Shown here: positions 32,751 through 41,300 of the stretch, in pieces
Numbering within the stretch: the stretch's first letter is position 1
Layout: every line of letters begins with the position of its first letter
From: Chloroflexota bacterium
GTDB taxonomy: Bacteria; Chloroflexota; Anaerolineae; UBA4142; SHND01
Direction: 5' to 3'
NCBI GenBank assembly: GCA_016209205.1
Contig: JACQWQ010000182.1
Location: forward strand, 1 to 41,789
DNA length: 41,789 nucleotides
Program-made: the position numbers and the translations under genes
The notes under the pieces: model-generated
What the model saw: only the letters and a program-made list of their open reading frames with translations
The model's database searches: none
Told to the model about the DNA's origin: nothing

Positions 32751-33609
32751 GTTGGGACTGGTACCCGCGCTGCTCGGCGGCGCATCGTTTATGCAAATTG
32801 CCATCAGTATCGGAGGGATAGTCTTTGCATTTCGCTCGCTCCAATATCTGGTGGAGGGCTTGTCGCAAATCAGTGGGGCGCTCATCGCCTGGGACCATGC
32901 GGCGCTCGTGTTCAAAGCGGCAGGGCGAAGCAAACCGCATGCTGCCCGTCAGGCGCCTCAACCAACGCACATCCAAGAATTGCCAGAAACAGAGACGATG
33001 CCACTGCTTGTAGCGCAAGGTCTTGGCTTTCGTTACCACAATCGCGCGGACATGGTCTTGAAGGACTGTAATCTGCAAATTCATCCGGGAGACCGGATTT
33101 TACTGCAAGGACCTTCCGGCGGCGGAAAATCTACGCTCGTCGCCCTCTTGACCGGCTTGCGTGCGCCGCAACATGGAACTTTGCGGTTTCGCAGAAAAGA
33201 TTCCGGACCACTTGGAACAGAGCACTGGCAGCGTTATGTGGTTGCCGCGCCACAGTTTCACGAAAACCACATAATGACGGAAACATTTGCCTTTAATCTC
33301 TTGATGGGGCGACGCTGGCCCCCAACATGGCAAGACCTTCAAGAAGCAGAAGCCATCTGTCGCGCTTTGGGTTTGGGTGATTTGATTGACCGGATGCCTG
33401 CGGGAATGCTCCAAGTCGTAGGTGAAATGGGCTGGCAGCTTTCACATGGCGAGCGCAGTCGGCTTTATATTGCGCGGGCTTTGTTGCAAGGGGCTGAACT
33501 GGTCGTTTTGGATGAGAGTTTTGCCGCGCTTGACCCGCAAAATTTGTGTCAAGCATTGGAATGTGTGATTGAGCGCGCACCTACGCTACTCGTTGTCGCT
33601 CATCCTTGA
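32719..33609 (+). CDS. Second ABC exporter protein, C-terminal part (last TM helices and ATPase)
   Basis: The frame opens at a GTG inside the MITE; native sequence resumes at 32752 (LGLVPALLGGASFMQIAI), continuing the last transmembrane helices. Nucleotide-binding domain: Walker A GPSGGGKST, Q-loop region VVAAPQFHENH, signature LSHGERSRLYIARAL (SHGE instead of SGGQ), Walker B LVVLDESFAALD, and His in LLVVAHP, where the protein ends. No ribosome-binding site before the GTG, so translation of this half is doubtful unless ribosomes re-initiate after the nearby TAA at 32735. Confidence 0.8.
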   Translation: MPLIGLSLRIWLGLVPALLGGASFMQIAISIGGIVFAFRSLQYLVEGLSQISGALIAWDHAALVFKAAGRSKPHAARQAPQPTHIQELPETETMPLLVAQGLGFRYHNRADMVLKDCNLQIHPGDRILLQGPSGGGKSTLVALLTGLRAPQHGTLRFRRKDSGPLGTEHWQRYVVAAPQFHENHIMTETFAFNLLMGRRWPPTWQDLQEAEAICRALGLGDLIDRMPAGMLQVVGEMGWQLSHGERSRLYIARALLQGAELVVLDESFAALDPQNLCQALECVIERAPTLLVVAHP

Positions 33610-33642
33610 ACGGTATTGGGTAAGGAGTGCGTAGAGATTCAA

Positions 33643-35518
33643 GAGCTCTCTCGGAAACGCGGTGCGGAAATCCGGGAAAAATGAACTGAGGCGAGGCAAA
33701 GGAGCACGGCAAAGCACGAGCAGGCACAAATCCAAGGACGCGCAGCCGGAAGCACGCTGAATAGGCGCGCGTCAGTAATGACTCAGCCGACGAAAAACCG
33801 CGAGTCCAGTGGATCGGCTATGCACTTGGCATGCTGAACGCGATTACGGCGAAGCCGTTGCAGGTTCACGTTGAGCTAACCAGGCATCCAGGTGCTGACA
33901 GATCGCGGCGAGCATCACGCGCAGGAACCAGCGTTCGCGTCCTGCGGTGCGGGTCTGCTTGAGCAAATAGTCATACTTCTTGCGCTTGTGGGAACGCTCG
34001 ACACAACCATGATGGTCGTAATGCTCCCGCCAGAGTTCCGTGTCGCGCGGGAGGGGTGTGAAGAGTCGGTAGTTGGTCTTGGGATAGGTGTAGACGACCC
34101 GCCCGTAGGCTGACGGCGAACACGTCTTTTGGCAGGCACACGGTTTTTGTCGCTCGGCTTGGATGCCGGCTTTGAGCGGGCAACGCCACTTGACGCGTTG
34201 ACGATCAGGGCAGTACCCCCAATACGTCATGGTGCGCTGGTCGGGACAGCGGGGCGTGCCTTCGGGAGTCAGCGTCACGGGTGGCTCGAACGTGAAGTTC
34301 CCCGTATTGCGTTCGTTCAGCGGGATGACCAATTTCGTGTGCCACCGTTCATAGCCCAACTGATAAAAGCCCACGGCATCGCTGGCTTTGTCGAAGCTAG
34401 CGACCTGGACAGGAAAACCCAGGTTGTCGCAGGCTTGATGCATCGCGAAGAGGCCGAGCACGGAATCGTGCCGACAGTTATCGGCGAGCAAAATAAAGAG
34501 CGGGAGTTCGACGGTCGAGTTGAGCGAATACGCCGTGAGTTCGTAATACGTGTGCCCGTAGACCCAGCAATCGTGGTAACTATCGTAGCCCCAGCGCGCG
34601 GTGGGGTCGCGGTAATAGCGTTCACAGTTGCACCATTCGTCGGGCGATTTGCCCTTGTTGTCGCATTTGCAGTGTTTACGCCCGTTGGGATTCGCCCACG
34701 TGCGGAATTTAGAGCCGTCCCCTGAAACGCAGAGGTGTTGAAGGTCAATGAGTCCCAGTTCGATGGACTTGGACACGACGCACGCATAGAAGAGGGCTGG
34801 GATGACCTGTTCGGCGCGCGCGAACTTGGCGGGATCGCAATGCCAGGTGGCGGTGGCTGAAGACGCGGGTGGTTCAGCTTGGCGCAGAAAGCGTGCCGCG
34901 AGTTTCGCGACGATGTGCTGGTGTTTAGGGGTGTCTTTGTTTTTGTCCTTGCTCGCTTGCTTGTCTTTCTTGGCGCGTTGTTGTCTGGGCTTGGGACGGT
35001 AAAGATGTTTGACGCGGTGGGCGTCTAAACCGAGCAGTCGATCGATGAACTCGTAGAAGGTGCCCACACCAGGAACCTGGGTGGGGGCAAAGCCACTGAT
35101 AATCGCGTAGAACGGGTCAGCGCGCATCTGCGCAACCCAGGTGTCAATCGACGTGATGCCACACAAGAGCATCGCGATGAGCGAACGGAATAAATCCTCG
35201 GGCGGAATCGCGGGGCGACCCTCCGTCGCGTAGAGCAAAGTGAGGATGGGGATGGCGAGAGTCAGGTCGAGGAGCAAAAGTTTCGCTTGAGCGGGTAAGT
35301 GCCGCACGGGTTCTTTCTCGGTCGCCAAACGAGTGCGGACGAACGTGACGTAGTCCTGGTGAGAGCGCGAGGATTTAAGCATGGGTTCAGCCTCCAGTCG
35401 GTGGGGTGAGTGGAACAGGTGGTGTCCCATTTTGCCACATCTACTGGGGGTGAACCAATATCGACGATTATTCAGTTAGACAAGGTTTTACGAGTCTCCG
35501 GACTTTCCGAGAGAACTC
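33643..35518 (-). mobile_element. Insertion sequence, about 1.88 kb
   Basis: Terminal inverted repeats GAGCTCTCTCGGAAA (33643-33657) and its counterpart at 35504-35518 (reverse complement GAGTTCTCTCGGAAA) match at 14 of 15 positions. CAA flanks both ends and may be a 3-bp target duplication. One transposase gene on the minus strand; the ~190 bases from 33658 to 33843 and the ~120 from 35383 to 35503 are non-coding ends. It lies between the exporter genes and the short peptide frame. Confidence 0.75.
33844..35382 (-). CDS. DDE transposase
   Basis: 512 residues from the ATG at 35382, which has GGAGG eight bases upstream; an ATG at 35430 has no such site. N-terminal DUF772-like helical region (IPPEDLFRSLIAMLLCGITS). 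DDE candidates: Asp in CVSGDGSKFRTW, Asp in ILLADNCRHDS and Glu in CVERSHKRKKYDYLL (YREK-like). A Cys-rich insertion (CKCDNKGKSPDEWCNCERYY; PLKAGIQAERQKPCACQKTC) probably binds zinc. The exact IS family is not certain; it resembles the IS4/IS5/IS1182 group. The frame is intact, so the element may be active. Confidence 0.85.
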   Translation of the reverse strand: MLKSSRSHQDYVTFVRTRLATEKEPVRHLPAQAKLLLLDLTLAIPILTLLYATEGRPAIPPEDLFRSLIAMLLCGITSIDTWVAQMRADPFYAIISGFAPTQVPGVGTFYEFIDRLLGLDAHRVKHLYRPKPRQQRAKKDKQASKDKNKDTPKHQHIVAKLAARFLRQAEPPASSATATWHCDPAKFARAEQVIPALFYACVVSKSIELGLIDLQHLCVSGDGSKFRTWANPNGRKHCKCDNKGKSPDEWCNCERYYRDPTARWGYDSYHDCWVYGHTYYELTAYSLNSTVELPLFILLADNCRHDSVLGLFAMHQACDNLGFPVQVASFDKASDAVGFYQLGYERWHTKLVIPLNERNTGNFTFEPPVTLTPEGTPRCPDQRTMTYWGYCPDRQRVKWRCPLKAGIQAERQKPCACQKTCSPSAYGRVVYTYPKTNYRLFTPLPRDTELWREHYDHHGCVERSHKRKKYDYLLKQTRTAGRERWFLRVMLAAICQHLDAWLAQREPATASP

Positions 35519-35542
35519 CAACGCGAAAGGAGGTGAGTCACC

Positions 35543-35599
35543 ATTAAAGTCAAAAAGACCAAGGTCCAGGCAGGGCCATTGTGGATTGGCAGACCGTAA
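35543..35599 (+). CDS. Candidate 18-residue peptide with strong ribosome-binding site
   Basis: A near-perfect ribosome-binding site AAAGGAGGTG (35526-35535) is followed seven bases later by ATT AAA GTC..., encoding IKVKKTKVQAGPLWIGRP and then TAA. There is no ATG; ATT is a rare start and may be a mutated ATG. Before IS insertion the frame would have begun about 65 bases after the second exporter gene. A basic leader-like half and a Gly/Pro/Trp half would suit a small peptide, but there is no double-glycine motif. Expression is unproven. Confidence 0.35.
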   Translation: MKVKKTKVQAGPLWIGRP

Positions 35600-35614
35600 C
35601 TTGAATGTGGTATG

Positions 35615-35650
35615 AAAAATTGCGGCGCGCTTGCAAAACAAGCGCGCCGC
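35615..35650 (-). terminator. Intrinsic terminator for the minus-strand TPR/anchored-protein genes
   Basis: Read on the minus strand: GCGGCGCGCTTG (35650-35639) pairs over a five-base loop with CAAGCGCGCCGC (35633-35622), followed by AATTTTTC. A 12-bp perfect stem and a U-tract directly downstream of the gene ending at 35667. Confidence 0.85.
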
Positions 35651-35666
35651 ATCATTTCGCAAAGGG

Positions 35667-36254
35667 TCATGGCATACCCATACAAAACGGGTCGTCGGGT
35701 TCAAGAGTAGTCACTTGGGCAGTGAGGGTGCCACCATTCCCGTTAGGGTTCGGGCTGACGGTTGTCTGCAATTTTTCAAAACGCCAGCCATCGGAACTCT
35801 CATAGACGGTTACGATGGAAAGTTGCGGAACTCCATCGCTTGAGTTGGTCGTCAATGCCGCATCTTGCTCTTCATAGTGAATCGTGATGGTTAGCGGCGG
35901 GTCAAAGGTCGTCAGTTGTTCTCCCGACTCGCTTGCAAAGATAACGGGATTGATAACGACGGCGAGGAGCGCGTCAATGTGCTTCTCGGGCGGCGGTTTC
36001 AAACTATCCAGCGCGGGCAATCTCTTGAGGTCAATGCGAACCTTTTGGGGTTTGCCCTTGCCTTTTTGGGCAGGCACAACAACGCGGAGCTTGCGGCGAA
36101 CGAGCGCTGCAGCGCCGTCTTGTTCTTCATAATCAAAAGTCTGCGCCACGTTATCCTCTGATGGTGGCGCTCCGACACCTTCATTTTGAGAGTGCCAGAA
36201 ATAATAGACCACAATCACAAACACCACGAATGCAACAATAGCTAACCATGGCAT
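35667..36254 (-). CDS. Membrane-anchored hypothetical protein
   Basis: 195 residues from the ATG at 36254 (AAAGGA nine bases upstream). One N-terminal transmembrane helix (MPWLAIVAFVVFVIVVYYFW), then an acidic linker and a basic, probably beta-rich region (RKLRVVVPAQKGKGKPQKVR). The C-terminal ~100 residues (LTTFDPPLTITIHYEEQDAA ... GWRFEKLQTTVSPNPNG) resemble ZU5-like beta-sandwich modules in which DPPL-I-Y recurs. Follows the TPR gene by six bases, so co-transcribed. Function unknown. Confidence 0.65.
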   Translation of the reverse strand: MPWLAIVAFVVFVIVVYYFWHSQNEGVGAPPSEDNVAQTFDYEEQDGAAALVRRKLRVVVPAQKGKGKPQKVRIDLKRLPALDSLKPPPEKHIDALLAVVINPVIFASESGEQLTTFDPPLTITIHYEEQDAALTTNSSDGVPQLSIVTVYESSDGWRFEKLQTTVSPNPNGNGGTLTAQVTTLEPDDPFCMGMP

Positions 36255-36260
36255 ATTCAA

Positions 36261-37706
36261 TTATCCTTTCTCGGCTCGCTCAAGAAACACTGCGCCAAGG
36301 GCGCGTGTTTCCTCGTCGGCCGCGCGACTGAGAATGTTTCCATAAGTTCGGTACGAGCGCTCGAGTTCCCGCGATGACCCGACTTGGGACAAGAGCGCAA
36401 TGCTCTGCTTGGCATACTCGTCGGCGCGCATCAATTCGTTTTGTCCCGCCATGATTTCTGCCAGTACGCGACAAGCCATTCCCTGAATCTCGGGGTACTG
36501 AATCCTCTGCGCCACAGCCAATGCTTCGAGCGCGGTCTGTTGCGCAACAAGCAGCAGATCGTTGCGTCCGGGCATTGCAGACTGACGGCATTGGATTTCG
36601 GATAAGCCCGCGAGATTGTATGCCAATAGACTATCGTGCTTGGCGACACGACAGTAGTGAATTGATAATGAATATAATTCGACAGCTTTTTCGAGCTCGG
36701 CTTGTTCTGCATAGAGTTCAGCCAAGTTACTTTGAACAATTGCCGTTGCCATGAGATCGCCCAGCACGTGGCTGCCAGCAATCGCACGATTATAGTATTC
36801 TGCTGCGACTCGAAGGTCTCCCATGCTATGATAACATGCGCCTATCAATTGAAGTGTACGTGCACTTGGAGTGGCATACCCAAGTTTTTGATAAAGCATC
36901 TCTGCTCTTTTTGCGCTATCTATGGCTTTTTCGTACTGTCCCAATGACCGTTGTACGACTCCAAGATTATATTCTGCAGTTGCCAGTTCCAAGCTCTCTC
37001 CGAGTTTTAAACTAAGATTGCGGCTCTGTTTCAAAAGTTCTTCCGCAATCTGCGTTTCCCCGCGCGACCAATACGCTAACCCAAGGCCGCCGGTCGCCCG
37101 CGCTTGCAGCGCAATATCCTCTTGTCGCTGCGCCAGCGCTAAACAGGCCTGATAGGATTCGATGGCGCGCGCATAATCCGCCAGATGGTATGCCGCAACC
37201 CCCAACGATTGCAGCAAGCGGGCGCGCAGTGGGTCGGTGTCGGCTCGGGTCAAGACTTGTTCGTACAACTCGCGCGCCGCTTCATATTCTCCCCGCGCGG
37301 CGTGCGCGTCCGCCAGCGCGGTGTCCAAATCGCGCTGCTGTGTTTTATTCAGCGCGGCGCGGTTGAGGCGCGTGAGAAGGTCGGTCAGGGACGGGCTGCG
37401 TCCGGTGTAGATCAAGCGCTGGGCAAAGGGCAAGAGGAATTCCAGCATGCCCGCGTCGTCGCCGCAGTATAGTTGATGCTCGGCAATCGAGAGCACGAGT
37501 TCCAAATCGGGTTGTTTGTGGAATTGAGTGAGGGTTTGGGCGACGGCGCAGTGGAGTTGACTGCGGCGCGTCTGGAGAATAGAACTGTAGGTGGCTTGGC
37601 GCGTGAGCGCGTGCTTGAAACGGACGATGGGTTTGGATTGCTCCATCGTCACTCGCAGCAAGCCGCGTGTTTCGAGTAGGGCGAGGTCTTGTGCCAGTGT
37701 AGACAT
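36261..37706 (-). CDS. TPR protein resembling the C-terminal half of a cyclase-ATPase
   Basis: 481 residues from the ATG at 37706 (a TTG at 37730 is possible). The first ~60 residues, QDLALLETRGLLRVT ... VRFKHALTRQATYSSILQTR, are the conserved helical segment that links the ATPase to TPRs in large adenylate cyclase/AAA regulators. About eight TPRs follow (RARLLQSLGVAAYHLADYAR; ATAEYNLGVVQRSLGQYEKA). No ATPase or DNA-binding domain is present and there is no clear ribosome-binding site, so it looks like an N-terminally truncated gene. An in-frame TGA lies a short distance upstream. Confidence 0.7.
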   Translation of the reverse strand: MSTLAQDLALLETRGLLRVTMEQSKPIVRFKHALTRQATYSSILQTRRSQLHCAVAQTLTQFHKQPDLELVLSIAEHQLYCGDDAGMLEFLLPFAQRLIYTGRSPSLTDLLTRLNRAALNKTQQRDLDTALADAHAARGEYEAARELYEQVLTRADTDPLRARLLQSLGVAAYHLADYARAIESYQACLALAQRQEDIALQARATGGLGLAYWSRGETQIAEELLKQSRNLSLKLGESLELATAEYNLGVVQRSLGQYEKAIDSAKRAEMLYQKLGYATPSARTLQLIGACYHSMGDLRVAAEYYNRAIAGSHVLGDLMATAIVQSNLAELYAEQAELEKAVELYSLSIHYCRVAKHDSLLAYNLAGLSEIQCRQSAMPGRNDLLLVAQQTALEALAVAQRIQYPEIQGMACRVLAEIMAGQNELMRADEYAKQSIALLSQVGSSRELERSYRTYGNILSRAADEETRALGAVFLERAEKG

Positions 37707-37776
37707 GGGGTGTTTCCGCGAGCGAAACAACTGCTGCGAGTGTAACGCAATCGGCAGGGCGGGTCAAGGGGTGCGT

Positions 37777-37819
37777 TTCTGGTGATTACTCACAAATGTT
37801 AAGTGGATAATCACCAGAA
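37777..37819. repeat. 12-bp perfect inverted repeat
   Basis: TTCTGGTGATTA (37777-37788) and TAATCACCAGAA (37808-37819) are separated by 19 bases. It lies in the divergent region between the TPR gene and dodecin; it could be an operator or a small palindromic repeat. Confidence 0.65.
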
Positions 37820-37904
37820 AATCTGGCTTGTTTTGCAAGCGCTTCTGTGCGAAAATAGAGCGCAGGCAGCGATGCCACATTTTCAAGAGCGAAAGGAGCC
37901 GACC

Positions 37905-38123
37905 ATGGCAGACAGTGTGTACAAAATAATCGAACTCGTGGGGACGAGCAGCGAGTCGTGGGAAAAGGCGGTGCTGAACGCCATCGAGACCGCCCAAAAG
38001 AGCTTGCGCGATTTGCGCATTGCCGAAGTTGACAAAATGGATGCGCAAATCGAAGACGGCAAGATTGTCGCCTATCGTGCCCGGGTGCGTCTCTCTTTCA
38101 AGTATCACACCGGAGACGATTAA
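37905..38123 (+). CDS. Dodecin (flavin-storage protein)
   Basis: 72 residues from the ATG at 37905 (GAAAGGAG upstream). MADSVYKIIELVGTSSESWE, KAVLNAIETAQKSLRDLRIA and YRARVRLSFKYH are diagnostic of dodecins, which form hollow dodecamers binding flavins or related cofactors between stacked aromatic side chains. The usual flavin-stacking Trp/Tyr region is present (ESWEKA is the oligomer interface; the aromatic is less clear). Single-gene unit with its own terminator. Confidence 0.9.
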   Translation: MADSVYKIIELVGTSSESWEKAVLNAIETAQKSLRDLRIAEVDKMDAQIEDGKIVAYRARVRLSFKYHTGDD

Positions 38124-38139
38124 ATAACGAATTTGCCCA

Positions 38140-38154
38140 TTGGCGAAGGTATTG
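38140..38154. repeat. Solo MITE end
   Basis: TTGGCGAAGGTATTG is identical to the terminal inverted repeat of the MITE at 5537-5699. No second end is visible nearby, so this may be a remnant or a one-ended derivative. Confidence 0.6.
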
Positions 38155-38170
38155 AGTTACCGTACGAAGA

Positions 38171-38202
38171 TTGCGGCGGCAATGGATTGCCGCCGCAATT
38201 TT
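38171..38202 (+). terminator. Intrinsic terminator after dodecin
   Basis: TTGCGGCGGCAA (38171-38182) pairs with TTGCCGCCGCAA (38187-38198) over a four-base loop, followed by TTTT. It is about 50 bases after the dodecin stop. Confidence 0.85.
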
Positions 38203-38223
38203 ACTTCCCGCGCGCGGGTCGAA

Positions 38224-38331
38224 TCAAATGACGGGATCGGGTTCCAATTCGCGCGCCAATTGCACACGCGCCAGATGCAAGCGTTCCAACGATGCTTTGG
38301 AAATTTGGCGCAAAATGTCTAGTCCCTCCAT
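38224..38331 (-). CDS. Possible 35-residue ORF divergent from the helicase
   Basis: The minus strand reads MEGLDILRQISKASLERLHL followed by ARVQLARELEPDPVI and a stop: amphipathic helix with a regular Leu/Ala pattern, like a genuine small protein or a fragment of one. No ribosome-binding site, and its ATG overlaps the helicase start codon on the other strand. The rest of 38203-38329 shows nothing else. Confidence 0.25.
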   Translation of the reverse strand: MEGLDILRQISKASLERLHLARVQLARELEPDPVI

Positions 38332-41300
38332 GAATGATCCACTCGAAAATTTTTCACCTCTCACGCGCGCATGGTTTCGCGCGACGTACGGCAATCCCAC
38401 GCCGCCGCAAACGCACGGTTGGCTGCCGATTCAACGTGGTGAACACACGCTCATTCTCGCGCCCACCGGTTCGGGCAAAACGCTCGCCGCGTTTTTGTGG
38501 GGGATTGACGAGTTGTTTCGCACGCTCACGCACCTCACCCCTAGCCCCTCTCCCAAAGGGCGAGGGGAATGGTCCCTCACCCCTAGCCCCTCTCCCAAAG
38601 GGCGAGGGGAATGGTCCCTCACCCCTAGCCCCTCTCCCAAAGGGCGAGGGGAATGGTCCCTCACTCCTGGCCCCTCTCCCAAAGGGCGAGGGGAATGGTC
38701 CCTCACTCTTGGCCCTTCTCCCAAAGGGCGAGGGGAATATGAGGGCGTGCAATTGTTGTACGTCTCGCCGCTCAAAGCATTGAACAACGATGTCGAACGC
38801 AATTTGCGCGTGCCGCTCGAAGGGATTCGTGAAATAGCGACGCGGGAAAAAATTCATCTACCCAACTTGCGCGTTGCCGTACGCACGGGCGATACACCCG
38901 CGAGCGTGCGTTCCCAGATGTTGAAACATCCGCCGCACATTCTCATCACTACGCCCGAATCGTTGTATTTGATGCTGACCAGCCCGCGCGCGCGCGAAAT
39001 GTTTCGCACGACGCGCACCGTCATCGTGGACGAAATCCACACCCTCGCGGGCAATAAACGCGGAGTGCACCTCGCGCTCTCGCTCGAACGTTTGCAGCAC
39101 CTTGCACAGCAGCGCGTCCAACGCATCGGACTTTCCGCGACGATCAAACCGTTGGAAGAGGTCGCGCGATTTCTTGGTGGACAAGAGCGGTTATCAGTGG
39201 ACAGTAATCAGTCATCAGTAATCAGTCATCAGTTATCAGTAATCAGTGAGCAGTCTCCAGTCTCCAGTCCCTCATCCCGCGTCACCCGTCACCCGTCGCC
39301 TGTCCCCCGTTCCGTAACCATCGTGGATGCGCGCTATCAAAAAAATCTTGAAATGGAAATCGTTACCGTCGTGGATGATTTTCGACAACTCGGCGGCGCG
39401 GCTTCGATATGGCCCCACGTCATTCCGAACGTGCTGAACGATATTCGCCAGCACAACACGACGCTGATCTTTGCCAACAATCGGCGGCTCGCCGAACGGA
39501 CGGCGGATCGTTTGAATGCGCAGCTCGCGGCGGAACAGTCCGAAGAAATTCCCCCCGGCAGTCCCGAAGCACTGGCGCCCGGCGGCAAAATGCGCGATCG
39601 CGGAATTTTTGCCATCGGCGCACAGGGACCGCTGCGCGCGCACCACGGCAGTATGTCGAAACAGGTGCGTCGTGAATTGGAAGAGGATTTAAAAGCAGGC
39701 AAACTGCCCGCGCTCGTCGGCACGAGTTCGCTCGAATTGGGGATTGACATTGGCGCGGTGGATTTGGTCGTGCAGCTGCAAGCGCCGTCCAGTGTCGCAC
39801 AGGGCTTGCAGCGCGTCGGACGTTCGGGGCATCTCGTCGGGCAAACGAGTCGCGGCAAAATTTATGCCACGTTTCGAGAGGATTTAACGCAAGCGGCGGC
39901 GATCGTGCGCGGCATGTTGGAAGGCGACGTCGAACCGACGCACACGCCGCAAAACGCGCTCGACGTATTGGCGCAGCAAATCGTCGCGTGCGTGGCGATG
40001 GAGGATTGGGACGCGGACGCTTTGTTTCAACTCGCGCGCGGCGCGTATCCGTACCACAATCTCTCGCACAAGGCGTACGTGTCCGTGCTGGACATGCTCA
40101 CGGGCAAATACGCGCTCGATGCGCCGGGCGTGCGCGCGGCGCAATCCTTGCGCGCGAAAATCGCGTGGGACCGCGTACACAATCGTTTGAGCGCGCTGCC
40201 GGGTTCGCGCTTGCTTGCTCTCTCCAACGTCGGCACGATTCCCGATACAGGACAATACAAGGTGTACCTTTCCGACAACAAGACGCGCCTCGGCGAACTG
40301 GACGAAGAATTCGTTTTCGAGACGCGTCCCGGCGACACATTTCTGCTCGGCTCGCAGGTGTGGCGCGCGTTGGAAATCAAGGACGACCGTGTGATCGTCG
40401 GACCCGCGGCGGGCGCGACCCCGCGCATGCCGTTTTGGCGCGGCGACGCGCCGTGGCGCCCGTACGCGTTGGGCGAGCGCATCGGAAAATTTCGACGCGA
40501 GGTGGCGGAGATGCTCCAGACCCGAAGGGTTTTCGACGCGGGCGCGCTGTCCGACGCACATCGTGTGGAAACCCTTCGGGTCTTGCGCGACGGATACGCG
40601 CTCGACGAAAAATCCGCGCGCAATGTTTTGGATTACGTACAGTCGCAAGTGCAAGCGCTCGGCGCGATTTCGTCGGACAAAACCATCATCGTCGAAACGT
40701 TTCAAAACGCGGTCGGCGACCCGCATCTGGTGATTCATTCACCGTTCGGCGGACGCGTAAACGGCGCGTGGGCGGTGGCATTGACGAGCGCGCTGCGCGA
40801 ACGCACAAACATTACGCCCGAAGTCATGACCAACGACGACGGCATTATTTTTCGTTTCAACGCGAGCGATCCCAACGCGCCGCTCGAGCTCGTGACGCAG
40901 CTCACGCCGCACCAAGCGCGCGAACGCATTTTGCGCGACCTGCCCGAGTCTGCCGTCTTCGGCGCGCAGTTTCGCATGAACGCGGCACGCGCGCTGCTGC
41001 TCGCCAAACCGCGCGCGGGGAAACGTACGCCGTTTTGGCTACAGCGTTTGAAAGCAAAGGACCTGCTCGCGTTCGTGAAACGCACGCCCGAGTTTCCGAT
41101 TTTGATCGAGACGTATCGCGATGTGCTGAGCGATGTGTTCGATTTGCCGCATTTGGAACTCGTGCTGAATCGCATCGCGTCGGGCGAAATTCAAATCGTC
41201 ACGCACGAATCGGTCGTGCCGTCGCCCGTCGCGTCGGGCTTGCTGTTTAATTTTGTCAGCACGTACTTGTACGAATGGGACGCGCCGAAAGCGGAACGCA

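Noticed and set aside
26814..37774. Shared 8-mer AGGGGTGC at 26814 and 37767 as attachment sites for the 10.9-kb block
   Set aside because: Eight bases are expected by chance over this distance, no integrase is present, and joining at these sites places stop codons between the gene halves.
38534..38737. Repeats resembling a CRISPR array
   Set aside because: The units are directly adjacent with no variable spacers, are translated in the helicase frame, and no cas genes are present.
39988..41250. 420-codon open frame in another frame of the helicase gene
   Set aside because: The product is extremely Arg/Ala-rich and overlaps unmistakable Lhr sequence throughout; it is a compositional shadow.
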